Assembly (NCBI RefSeq): GCF_000196115.1
Contig: NC_005027.1
Coordinates: 5,576,001-5,640,000, forward strand
DNA length: 64,000 bases
Reading direction: 5' to 3'
Source: Rhodopirellula baltica SH 1
GTDB lineage: Bacteria; Planctomycetota; Planctomycetia; Pirellulales; Pirellulaceae
Position numbers and translations under genes: made by a program. The notes beneath the pieces are model-generated. The model was not told the DNA's origin. It did no database searches and saw nothing but the letters and a program-made list of their open reading frames with translations. This document shows, one piece after another, positions 44,013-52,806 of this stretch (its first letter is position 1; each line of letters begins with the position of its first letter).

Positions 44013-44773
44013 TGCGGGTTGGGGTTACGAGTCGGCGTGGTGGTTCCAACGGACTGGTTGAGGATCATGATCTTCTGCCAAATTTTTCGCGACAAACCGG
44101 TGGAGAGTTGTTCAACCTCACTAACGGCAGCGACGGATGCGGCATCGTCGAAGTTCTTGACGTACAAAGCAGCGATCTTACCGGTCAAGGACAGCATCTC
44201 GCTGCAGTAGTCGAGGTATCGATTCAGCTCCAGCGGCGTCATTTTCTGACGCGGCGAGTTGTCGGTTCCACGAAAGTTCGCCAGCACCCGTTCGGGATCT
44301 TTGGTGAGCTGATGCATGTCGATGATGTGACAGATCGAACGTAATTCGTGAATCGCTGTGAGTGCACGACGACGTTTCAATCGCGTCTCCAGCGAGATCA
44401 AAAAGTAGATGCCCGCACTGAGTAGCAGCATCACTTGGCTGGAAGAATCCGCCATCGCAATCAGATTGGGCAGCTTCATGTCATCGCTGGACAAATCCGT
44501 CGTTGTGGGTTGCGCGATGGAAAAAATTAGAACGACCAATGATCCGATCAATCCAGCCAGCAGCAGATAACTGGCGAATCGTATGCGTCGAATCGGTCGG
44601 CCAATTTCTTGAGAACGCTGAGATGCACTGCGTCCAACTTCCAGCAATTCACCGCACAAATGCTGAAGTCCCGAATCGGGAAACCGTTCGCTGATGCGAC
44701 GTTGCAATTTCGCAATCGTCTCCACGATGTGGGTGTCTTGCAGCGTCAAGCGAGAGAGCAATTGCTTTTCCAT
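44009..44773 (-). CDS. Membrane protein of unknown function
   Basis: From ATG 44773 the protein has 254 residues; the start fits directly after the AroE-like gene (seven bases), while the longer frame (to 44857) would overlap it. There are two membrane helices (near 66-87 and 112-130) with a 25-residue loop between them, and long helical cytoplasmic segments on both sides. The topology (helical, two helices, no cysteines) gives no family. It is sandwiched between an AroE-like gene and a DNA glycosylase gene. Confidence 0.78.
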   Translation of the reverse strand: MEKQLLSRLTLQDTHIVETIAKLQRRISERFPDSGLQHLCGELLEVGRSASQRSQEIGRPIRRIRFASYLLLAGLIGSLVVLIFSIAQPTTTDLSSDDMKLPNLIAMADSSSQVMLLLSAGIYFLISLETRLKRRRALTAIHELRSICHIIDMHQLTKDPERVLANFRGTDNSPRQKMTPLELNRYLDYCSEMLSLTGKIAALYVKNFDDAASVAAVSEVEQLSTGLSRKIWQKIMILNQSVGTTTPTRNPNPQ

Positions 44774-44780
44774 CGTAGCC

Positions 44781-45725
44781 TTAAACGGACAGATACTCTT
44801 CCATCGCTTCGCGAAGCACATCCACCTGCACTTCAGCACCAAGCCACTGGGGAACAACTTTTGCCAAGCAGGCCGCGTGGATGTCCCAGCGAGTGATGCA
44901 GTTGCTGCCTGCGTCCATCTTGCAGCGTTCCCACTCGCTAATGTCGTTGGTGTCCCAGTTTTCGGTCAGGTCGACGAGCACCGTTCCTGGAGGTGTTGTT
45001 GAGCTACGGAACGCATCGATGATTTCGGATGCCGGACCGTCAACGGCCAGCCAAACGTTAGCCAGCGAAGTCGTGGTGATTTCGTCCGGCGAAGTCACCA
45101 TCACGACGCGGTCCAGCGCTGATTCAAGTTGCGGTTCAGCGCCCGATGGACAATCAGGGTCGCTCTCTTTTGTAGAGATATCCTTGTCAGATGCAGTGGC
45201 GTGCTTTGATTCGGTTGCGGCGAGTTGATTTTTAGCGACCAGCTTTTGCGAGAGTTGTTTGCGAACGTCCGCGTCAGTACTGATGATCAAAACTTGTTGA
45301 ACCGAAAATCCTCCCCGTTCGAGCTGATCTCGGACCAACTGAGTCCAGGTTTTCTCTCGAACTGAAATCGCGTTCCAGTTTGACCGGGGCTCATCGGCTG
45401 AGTTGGATTCGGGTGCACTCCGCAATGCTTCAACGGGCGATGATTGGTCCATGCCGGTGATGTGAAGATTGTCAGCGGTGTTTGAGTCTTTCGAGATTTG
45501 GCCGCGACAGCTCGCGTCGATCCAAACGCCCCGAAAGCTCATCGCGTGCATGCCATTCAAAGCGATCGGCAATTGCTTTGCATCGAGATCGAAGGACAAG
45601 ACGCGGCAATCCACGTTGGCTTGTTCCAGCGCGCTTTCAAGAGCGAATTGGGTGGGGTTGCCGGCAACCGGATGGCCAACCACCGCTAGCACGGGCTCGA
45701 TCTTTTCGTCCATGGATGGCGGCAT
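44781..45725 (-). CDS. Shikimate-dehydrogenase-like protein with degenerate active site
   Basis: This is a 314-residue protein. The opening VLAVVGHPVAGNPTQFALESAL and the following VLSFDL strand match the N-terminal substrate domain of AroE. The central part has a low-complexity, acidic insertion (about 165-205) where the dinucleotide-binding glycine motif would be expected, and the catalytic Lys of the NVTxPxK motif is not seen (GVWIDASC instead). The C-terminal VWLAVDGPA...LVDLTEN region resembles the AroE tail. It is probably not an active dehydrogenase. The start could also be the Met at 45713. Confidence 0.6.
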   Translation of the reverse strand: MPPSMDEKIEPVLAVVGHPVAGNPTQFALESALEQANVDCRVLSFDLDAKQLPIALNGMHAMSFRGVWIDASCRGQISKDSNTADNLHITGMDQSSPVEALRSAPESNSADEPRSNWNAISVREKTWTQLVRDQLERGGFSVQQVLIISTDADVRKQLSQKLVAKNQLAATESKHATASDKDISTKESDPDCPSGAEPQLESALDRVVMVTSPDEITTTSLANVWLAVDGPASEIIDAFRSSTTPPGTVLVDLTENWDTNDISEWERCKMDAGSNCITRWDIHAACLAKVVPQWLGAEVQVDVLREAMEEYLSV

Positions 45726-45925
45726 GCCGTGAGTGGTGAGGCGTTCGATGTATTCAGAGGCATCCTTTTTGGATGTTGCGATCCGTGTCGCGTCTCTCTG
45801 TGTTCAGTCTACCGTCATCTATCTCGATGCACGACCTTGCTATGCTGGGCCAATCGGCCGCGGTCTTGTTTTGCTTGCTTTCCCTTTTGCGGCCGGGGTG
45901 CTGCCACGACACGACGATCAACTTC

Positions 45926-47224
45926 ATGGAACCTTCTCGATCTGAATTCCGCTCGATGGACCGCGACAGCCTTCGGACGCATCAATGGGCTCGGTTGCAA
46001 TGCGTTTGGCAAGGGCTGAAAGAATCAAAGCATCCGCTTTATCAACAGGCTGTCACCGCGACGCCGAATTTGCATGATTGGAATTCATTCGAATCTTTGC
46101 CATTCCTCACCAAATCTGATTTGCTGGGAAACGCTCGTGAGGAACCGTCCAAGCTTTTCACTCTTGCGCGACGAGCCTATTCGCGAGCACACCAGACCAG
46201 CGGCTCCCGGGGTTGGCCGATGCCAATTTTTGACACGCCCGATGACTGGCGTTGGTGGTTGAAATGTTGGCAATACGTTTTGGATGCAGCTGATGTCACA
46301 CCCGCTGACACAGTCATGATGGCGTTTTCGTTCGGACCGTTCATCGGGTTTTGGACCGCCAACGATGCATTGGTCGAGCGTGGTTGCCTCGTCGTTCCGG
46401 GTGGTGGCCTGTCTTCATCGGCTCGTTTGCAGATGATGCTCGATCGTGATTGTACGGTCGTGTGTTGCACTCCGACCTACGCTTTGCATTTGATTTCGGT
46501 CGCGAATGAACATGGAATCGATTTGAAAGGAAGCAACGTTTCGCGATTGATCGTGGCGGGAGAGCCTGGCGGTAGTGTGCCCGAAATCCGCCGGGCAATC
46601 GAAGAACCCTGGGGGGCTCGTGTAGTCGATCATGCTGGAGCGAGCGAGCTTGGAGCGTGGGGATTTCCGACTGCTGATGATCTTGGTTTGCACGTCATTG
46701 AGTCAGAGTTCATTGCTGAATTTGTGGTGTTTGACGAAGACGGTCGGGCCGTGCGTTTCGCAGAGGCTGGTGAAGAAGCCGAATTGGTGATGACCAACTT
46801 GGGACGCTCTGGTGGACCGATTGTTCGCTATCGAACCGGTGACATTGTCCGACCGGTTTGGGATCACGGTTTGGAATGCCAGTTCGTCAAACTAGACGGG
46901 GGTGCGATTGGGCGAGCAGACGACATGCTGGTCATCCGTGGTGTCAACGTTTTTCCCGCCAGCATCGAAGCGATTGTTCGTCAGACGCTGCCTAAGGCGG
47001 AATTTCGAATGATCGCGACCCGTCAGGATCATTTAGACCAACTTTCGATCGAAATTGAAGCTCCGGGCGAAATGAACTCTGATGCCGGCAGACTGGGTGA
47101 TTTGCGAAGACTGCAAAATGCCTTTCGCGAGCGATTGGCCCTGCGTGTTGAGATTGCTTCGGTGCCTGAAGGATCGTTACCACGCTCGGAGGGGAAATCC
47201 AAACGCTTTGTGGATCATCGCTGA
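45926..47224 (+). CDS. Phenylacetate-CoA ligase-like adenylate-forming enzyme
   Basis: From ATG 45926 the protein has 432 residues; the frame opens at 45773, but the extra part is a hydrophobic, Cys-containing stretch unlike the family. PaaK features: YSRAHQTSGSRGWPMPIFDT (AMP-binding P-loop), VVCCTPTYALHLIS, VDHAGASELG, VRYRTGDIVRP, and GRADDMLVIRGVNVFPASIE in the C-terminal domain, with a C-terminal Lys in SEGKSKRFVDHR. It would activate an aryl or fatty acid as an adenylate and form a CoA thioester. It is not next to other phenylacetate genes, so the substrate is open. It is divergent from the AroE-like gene. Confidence 0.87.
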   Translation: MEPSRSEFRSMDRDSLRTHQWARLQCVWQGLKESKHPLYQQAVTATPNLHDWNSFESLPFLTKSDLLGNAREEPSKLFTLARRAYSRAHQTSGSRGWPMPIFDTPDDWRWWLKCWQYVLDAADVTPADTVMMAFSFGPFIGFWTANDALVERGCLVVPGGGLSSSARLQMMLDRDCTVVCCTPTYALHLISVANEHGIDLKGSNVSRLIVAGEPGGSVPEIRRAIEEPWGARVVDHAGASELGAWGFPTADDLGLHVIESEFIAEFVVFDEDGRAVRFAEAGEEAELVMTNLGRSGGPIVRYRTGDIVRPVWDHGLECQFVKLDGGAIGRADDMLVIRGVNVFPASIEAIVRQTLPKAEFRMIATRQDHLDQLSIEIEAPGEMNSDAGRLGDLRRLQNAFRERLALRVEIASVPEGSLPRSEGKSKRFVDHR

Positions 47225-47434
47225 TCCGGATTGGCTGTTTGTGTGAATCGCACGGATTGTCCGGCTTTTGGTCCGGGTGTGATGTCACAATGACAGCACT
47301 TCGTGCGGGAAAAATGGGCAAAAACGCTTTTTCGCTTGACGATATCGAGAGCGCAAGTGAACATCGGTTTGTCACGGTAGGGGGAGTCAACGAAACCCTG
47401 CGGTCCACAATCGATCGATCTCGAGAAAGTATCT

Positions 47435-49792
47435 ATGGCTGAGTCTGCCAAACCGACCAACCGACTTCCATCACGCAGTCCATCAAGCTCAACGTCTGAC
47501 GGCGAAGAAACGCTGGATGTTCTGCAAATATTGAGTCGGCAACGGTGGCTGATTGCGTTTTTGTCAATCGCAGGACTCGCGGCTGGCGTGGCTTACGCTC
47601 TGAATGCTCAGGTTTGGTACGAGTCCAACGCCAAGGTTCTGATCAACCAGAAGAGTGCTGGGTTGGGTGGCAATAGCACTGGCACTGACATGGTTGATGA
47701 GGACATTCTCGCCAACCATATGGAGTTGATTCAAAGCCGAATGATCGTCGGTGAGGCCTTGGAGCAAACCGAGTTAGTGAATTTGCCTTCTATCGAATCT
47801 CACCTGGATGAGAAAACGGATGCGATCGACTATGTCATCGATCAACTTTCCATAGTCAAAGGTGGAGATGGTTCCGCCAAGACTGCTCGAAGTCTCAACA
47901 TCACATTCACGCATACGGAGCCTGATGATGCCAAGCGGATCTTGACCGCCGTGATGAAACGCTACGAGCAATTCATCATCGACCAGGTCGAACAGGTGAT
48001 GGGCCGCGCGAATGAGATGGTCAACAAGGCAAAGACGGAAGTTGAAGCCGAGTTGGTTGCCGCTGAGCAGGAACACTTGAAAGCTCGTCAGGAAGCTCCG
48101 CTGTTTTTTCAAGGCGAAGGTAGCAGCAATATCTACCAAGATCGCTATCGCCGGTTGCAGGACGAACTGCTGGATCTCGACATCCAAGAGTCAACGGTCA
48201 AAACACGTTTGACTCGAGTCGATGAAACGCTGAAGGAGATGGATGAGTCGACAGATCCAATCGATCAACTGGACAAACTTGCCTTGATTGATAGCGAGAG
48301 TTTGGAACGTCTTGGCGTCTTTGCAGGACTGCAAATGAACTCTGCCAACACGGCTGAATTCAAAGCGGCGATGCCAGCCAAAATGGAAGAAGCTCGGACG
48401 CAGATCACTCACCTGTTGAGGCTTAACAGTGAAAAGCAACGGTTGACTTCGGTCTTTGGGCCTGGGCATCCGAAGGTGCAGGAACTCGAGAGTGAAATCA
48501 CGCTGGTCAAAGAGTTTTTGCAAGACCAAAAGGATCTCACCAGTCCGGCGGAAATGTTCGGCGACAGTGCACTGACCCCTGAGGGATTGTTGAAAGCTTA
48601 TGTGGGCTTTTTGAATCATGACTTGGCGGCTCTTTCCGAACGTCGTAAGGAACTGACCTATCTCGCGGCCGATGCTGAAACAAAAGCGAAAGAACTGATC
48701 GAGTACGAACTCACCGACATGATTCTGCAAAAGAAGATTGGTCGACAAGAAGATTTGTTCGAAGGCGTCGTGCAGCAACTCCGGGAATTGGATACGGCGA
48801 GTGGATTGACTGGATATCTTTACGAGTTTTTGGCCGTTCCGCGAACCGGCGAAAAGTCATGGCCAAAACTGCCGCTTTGTGGACTTGGCGGTTTGATGCT
48901 GGGGCTGTTTTCCGGACTGTTTCTGGCTGTTGCCAACGACGTTCGTGATGGACGTTTCCGGTCGGCTGCTGAGCTGGACGAAGCAATTGGATTGCCAAGC
49001 CTGGGGCGTGTTGGCAAGCTGAACTCGATCAATCAAGGCATCAAGGGATTGATTGCAACGGAGCTTTCGCCGGACGCCGAAGCTTTCCGTTTAGGACGCA
49101 CAGTCTTGCTACCTGATGTCCGAAACGGGAATGTTCGTGCAATTGGGTTCACCAGTCCTATGCAGGGCGATGGTAAATCGACCGTGGTTTCCAATTTTGC
49201 TGTGTCGTTCTCTCAAGTCGGATTGAAGGTATTGGTGATCGACGCTGACCTTCGACGTCCGAGTGCTCATCGCTACTTCAGTCTAGGGAAAGAAGATGGG
49301 CTTTGTGATGTTCTCGAAGGTCGCTTGGAAATTCCGGAAGCGATCAAAGTGACGGAGGCTGAGAATGTTTCAGTGATGACAGCAGGATCATCCAGCCAAA
49401 CACCTGCCGAACTATTGCAGTCGCAACGACTCGACGAAGTCTTGGCGGTTGTGAAAGAAGACTACGACTTGGTGCTGGTTGACTTGCCGCCCGTGCTGGC
49501 GGTTTCCGACCCAGTGGTGGTGATGCCGCGATTAGATGGTGGCATTCTGGTTGTCAAGGTTGCCAATGTTCGTCGAGATGAAGTGGTCAACACACTTCGC
49601 CGGATCGATAGTTCCGGCGGTGAGATGCTGGGCTGCATGCTCAACGCTTTCGGAGCTGGCAAGAAGTTTGACTCCGATGGTGGCTACTACGGGTACTACA
49701 AGAGCGACTACACACGACCATCATCGTCAACGACTCGCCAAGCCGCTCCAAAAGCAGCGACGATTTCCAGCAATGGACGTGTAGCAGAGTAA
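47435..49792 (+). CDS. Polysaccharide co-polymerase with tyrosine autokinase domain (Wzc-like)
   Basis: This 785-residue inner-membrane protein has an N-terminal Wzz domain with a first membrane helix near 36-55, and a large periplasmic coiled-coil region (about 60-460). A second helix near 475-498 is followed by a cytoplasmic BY-kinase domain: Walker A FTSPMQGDGKSTVVSN with K581, Walker A' VLVIDADLRRPS and Walker B YDLVLVDLPPV. A tyrosine cluster (GGYYGYYKSDY) near 745 is the expected autophosphorylation tail. It controls chain length and export of an exopolysaccharide. It is convergent with the wza-like gene; the shared terminator lies between. Confidence 0.93.
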   Translation: MAESAKPTNRLPSRSPSSSTSDGEETLDVLQILSRQRWLIAFLSIAGLAAGVAYALNAQVWYESNAKVLINQKSAGLGGNSTGTDMVDEDILANHMELIQSRMIVGEALEQTELVNLPSIESHLDEKTDAIDYVIDQLSIVKGGDGSAKTARSLNITFTHTEPDDAKRILTAVMKRYEQFIIDQVEQVMGRANEMVNKAKTEVEAELVAAEQEHLKARQEAPLFFQGEGSSNIYQDRYRRLQDELLDLDIQESTVKTRLTRVDETLKEMDESTDPIDQLDKLALIDSESLERLGVFAGLQMNSANTAEFKAAMPAKMEEARTQITHLLRLNSEKQRLTSVFGPGHPKVQELESEITLVKEFLQDQKDLTSPAEMFGDSALTPEGLLKAYVGFLNHDLAALSERRKELTYLAADAETKAKELIEYELTDMILQKKIGRQEDLFEGVVQQLRELDTASGLTGYLYEFLAVPRTGEKSWPKLPLCGLGGLMLGLFSGLFLAVANDVRDGRFRSAAELDEAIGLPSLGRVGKLNSINQGIKGLIATELSPDAEAFRLGRTVLLPDVRNGNVRAIGFTSPMQGDGKSTVVSNFAVSFSQVGLKVLVIDADLRRPSAHRYFSLGKEDGLCDVLEGRLEIPEAIKVTEAENVSVMTAGSSSQTPAELLQSQRLDEVLAVVKEDYDLVLVDLPPVLAVSDPVVVMPRLDGGILVVKVANVRRDEVVNTLRRIDSSGGEMLGCMLNAFGAGKKFDSDGGYYGYYKSDYTRPSSSTTRQAAPKAATISSNGRVAE

Positions 49793-49866
49793 AGCTGTTA
49801 TCTTCACTGTTTCATGAAAGAGTAAGAGCTTGCAATCAGTTCTCTTTTGATTTGATATCAACGCAA

Positions 49867-49902
49867 AAAAGGCCGCGAACAAATTGTTGTTCGCGGCCTT
49901 TT
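49867..49902. terminator. Bidirectional intrinsic terminator
   Basis: The arm AAAAGGCCGCGAACAA (49867-49882) and its exact complement (49887-49902) form a 16-bp stem with a four-base loop, flanked by A and T tracts on both sides. It sits between two convergent polysaccharide genes and should stop both transcripts. Confidence 0.9.
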
Positions 49903-49925
49903 GGTTTTGTCTGGTCAGGCAATCA

Positions 49926-51251
49926 CTATTCTCGAGTGAATGCGACCAAGATTGAATCGCCGCTGAAGTAGTTCAGGAACCCATTGAAGAACGCTCCACC
50001 TGGTTTCTGTTGCAGCATCACAACATCATCAGGAAGAATTCGAATCCGTTCTTTCGGATCTTTCATGGCACGATCGAGGTCGCATCGAATCGTCATTTGG
50101 CGACCGTCAGGCAGCGTTCGTAGAATCAAGACGCGGCTTGGTTCGCGAAGGTAACCCGGCGTTCCACCTGCCAGAACGCTTCCGTCTCGCCCAAGTGGAC
50201 CACCAGCAGATCCGCTGGCAAGTGCGATTGCCTCGATGACGTCGACATCTTGATCACGTGGTAGCGGCACGCGTCCACCAGGTAGTAAGCCGCCCGAGAT
50301 GAAGTATTCGTTGCGACGTGGGATGAAAACAACGTCACCTTCTTCTAGAATCACATCTTCCTGTGTGAACGGCAGGTTGTCGCAAGGGCATCCAGCAAGT
50401 GGAATGCGAATGACACCTGCGTTGCATTGACCGCCTTCACCGCCAGAGACGATGCTCTGAAGTTGACCGCCACTGATGAAGCTGTTGTTCAGACCGGCAC
50501 TGGCACGGATCACGTAAAGTTCACGAGCCGCATCCGTTCCCGGCAAACCACCGGTCGACGCCAAAGCATGCAGCACGTCGTTTTCGTAGATGGGCAAGTC
50601 GATGACTTCACCCGAACCGCGATGGATTTCATCGACGGCTTGCGGCGACACCAAAGCAACAGCAGTGTTTGGTGTGTCTTCTCGAAGGACAACGACTCGC
50701 TTGACACGTGGAATCAAGAGATCAACCGTCACACGCTCCTTGCCTTCTTGAACGACCTCTTCCTCAACCAAACGCGAGGTGATTCGTTCAATCGTTTCGG
50801 CCATCGTCAGGCCATTGACGTCCAGTCGACCGATGATGGGAAGTGTGATGCTGCCGTCGGCATCGACTTGAATTGGAAGACCTGTTGCAGGTGCAACGAC
50901 GCTACCACGCGGTGGGTAGTACCGTTGATTGACAGCCTGGGTTCGTTGCTGAACCGGAGTCTCGTCTTCATTCGGCGGAAAGACCCCGAAGACATAAACA
51001 CTGAGCGTGTCGCCAGCGCCGATTCGGTGAGCCGCCGGTTTGGGTTGCCCCAAAGTCGCATAGGGCAACGGACCCAACGCTTCTCGTGAGCAGGCAAACA
51101 GCTCTGGATCGAGTCGGTGCGCCGGAACTGCGTGAGCAGCGGACGAAACCAAGTGTTGATGGCAGCCGGTGGTGCCGATGGCAGCCAGAGCAAGCAATCC
51201 GCATGCGGTCTGTGCCACGCTTTTCAGAATGGATTCTTTTGAGCGAGTCAT
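49926..51251 (-). CDS. Polysaccharide export outer-membrane lipoprotein (Wza-like)
   Basis: From ATG 51251 the protein has 441 residues. The signal peptide ends in the lipobox IGTTGC. Then come a Poly_export domain (HRIGAGDTLSVYVFG, VDADGSITLPIIGRLDVNGLT, AETIERITSRL) and SLBB-like repeats (RVVVLREDTPN, VLHALASTGGLPG, DVVFIPRRNEYFISGGL). The protein would form the outer-membrane exit channel for the polymer handled by the Wzc-like protein. The frame opens earlier (51350), but the upstream part does not look like a signal peptide. It is 64 bases downstream of the lipoprotein gene. Confidence 0.92.
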   Translation of the reverse strand: MTRSKESILKSVAQTACGLLALAAIGTTGCHQHLVSSAAHAVPAHRLDPELFACSREALGPLPYATLGQPKPAAHRIGAGDTLSVYVFGVFPPNEDETPVQQRTQAVNQRYYPPRGSVVAPATGLPIQVDADGSITLPIIGRLDVNGLTMAETIERITSRLVEEEVVQEGKERVTVDLLIPRVKRVVVLREDTPNTAVALVSPQAVDEIHRGSGEVIDLPIYENDVLHALASTGGLPGTDAARELYVIRASAGLNNSFISGGQLQSIVSGGEGGQCNAGVIRIPLAGCPCDNLPFTQEDVILEEGDVVFIPRRNEYFISGGLLPGGRVPLPRDQDVDVIEAIALASGSAGGPLGRDGSVLAGGTPGYLREPSRVLILRTLPDGRQMTIRCDLDRAMKDPKERIRILPDDVVMLQQKPGGAFFNGFLNYFSGDSILVAFTRE

Positions 51252-51315
51252 TGCTGAGTCCCTTCGCAATGCAAGGAATGTATGTGTTGTTAAAGTTGCA
51301 AAAACGGGAACTCGA

Positions 51316-52203
51316 CTATTCGGCGAGTTTGACAACCGATTCGGTTTCAATCATTTCAAAGAAGCCAGTTGGCAATGCAATTGCGTTGCCGCTGGCATCT
51401 TTCAACTCAGCCGTTGCTTTCAAGCCTTTGTCAATTGGCTCTACCATGCGAACGATGGTTGTTCGAGCTGAGGCGGGCGTTGCCTCAATTGATCGAACAT
51501 TCTTTTTCGCCACGAGTTCCGACTCGTGCTTGTGAGCTGCACGGCGGGTTGCTGTGTCAGCTGATGCTTCCTTGGTAGACCGTTGACTGACTTCAGTCTC
51601 GTTGCTTGGAAGAACGCCCGCGTCCAAGTTGATGATCGCGTTCTTTTTCGCGGCGGCCGCTTGCAAGTCGCTGAAAGACTTTTCGATGTCGGTCGTTTCG
51701 ACGGTTGGCATGGGAACCGGAGCCATTTCGATCAATTCATCCGAAACAGGCATTCCCATCGTTGGCATTCCGCAAGGCACACAGGTCCCGTCCGCACACG
51801 GTTCTTCGCAGCGCGGGAATGGACATTCGCAAGTTTCAAAGATGCGAATGGTATGAGTGTCGGGGAACTGCTCGGCACGTGCTGCACCGTCTTGCCAACC
51901 ACTGTAGTAGGCGTGTCGTTTGTTGTCACAATCCTTCAGGATCTGACCCGGTTTCCAATACCGCGATGGAGCGACTGCCGGCGGGCATGTGCTTCCGCCG
52001 GTCGAGACTTCGTAGAAGCCATCGATCCAACCACATTTGTAATCATGCGGGTAGCAAGATGACTCAGGGTTTCCGCACTTGACGTACTGGACCATCGCTC
52101 GAGCTGATTGAGTGTGCTCGTAGCAACAATCGTTCAACGATGCACAACCGCCGAACGGGACCATCAGCAGCATGGTCGCTAAAAGTTTTCGTTTCATATT
52201 CAT
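51316..52203 (-). CDS. Cys-rich lipoprotein of the polysaccharide export locus
   Basis: This is a 295-residue protein with a short signal ending in the lipobox PFGGC (residue 20). Many cysteines occur in the first 150 residues (about 13, including CECPFPRCEEPCADGTCVPC), in an environment where disulfides can form. The remainder is polar. Similar proteins precede wza-like genes in planctomycetes, as far as I recall, but I cannot name the family. Position suggests an envelope role in polymer export. Confidence 0.78.
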   Translation of the reverse strand: MNMKRKLLATMLLMVPFGGCASLNDCCYEHTQSARAMVQYVKCGNPESSCYPHDYKCGWIDGFYEVSTGGSTCPPAVAPSRYWKPGQILKDCDNKRHAYYSGWQDGAARAEQFPDTHTIRIFETCECPFPRCEEPCADGTCVPCGMPTMGMPVSDELIEMAPVPMPTVETTDIEKSFSDLQAAAAKKNAIINLDAGVLPSNETEVSQRSTKEASADTATRRAAHKHESELVAKKNVRSIEATPASARTTIVRMVEPIDKGLKATAELKDASGNAIALPTGFFEMIETESVVKLAE

Positions 52204-52806
52204 ACTCGCACTGTGGCTCGTTCGAGGCCCGTGAATGGGATCGCCTACCGGTGTTTTCGGAAAGTCAAGCGAAATGCCGGTGGGGAACTCGGGAAAACAC
52301 GTCCAATTGACACTCCCCCCATCCTGCGAGCTTCAAAACCGGCGCGACTGCAACAGCCGTCAAAGTTTGCCCAGGCGGTTCGCTCGGGTTTGGGTGACTG
52401 CTCGCAACGCACCACGCAACAACCTTTTGCACGTCTTTGCTCAACTATTCATGACCCGCAGCGTCAGCAAGGATGCACGTACGTCGCAGCATCTCTTTCA
52501 TCCAAACGCTGGCAAGCAAGATAGACCCGCCATTGGGCTCTCCATGCACTTCTCATCGAAGCAATCCAACGTGACCCAGACTAAACTGGTTACCCCCTGA
52601 GCCTAGTACCGCGCAAATACATTCTGCATTCCGCAAGATGCTCCACGGAAAAATCCCAATGACAACCTGCAGGCGTAAATCAGTCTCAGCAAAATCATTC
52701 GCTCAGTCGTGAGCGTTCAGCCAAAAGAAAAGGCAATGAGCGCCATTCGGTTCGCTTTGCCATCTGCGGTTCTTTTCTTCCTTCCTCTTTCAACCTTCAC
52801 CTCCAC
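52204..52806. other. Intergenic region between divergent polysaccharide genes
   Basis: About 600 bases separate the lipoprotein gene and the O-antigen polymerase-like gene. It must hold two divergent promoters. Short open frames show no family, codon bias or ribosome site. I saw no strong palindrome, hairpin or -24/-12 element. Confidence 0.4.

Noticed and set aside
45773-45925. 51-codon extension of the PaaK-like gene
   Set aside because: Hydrophobic, Cys-containing stretch not found in adenylate-forming enzymes; it overlaps the promoter space of the divergent gene.
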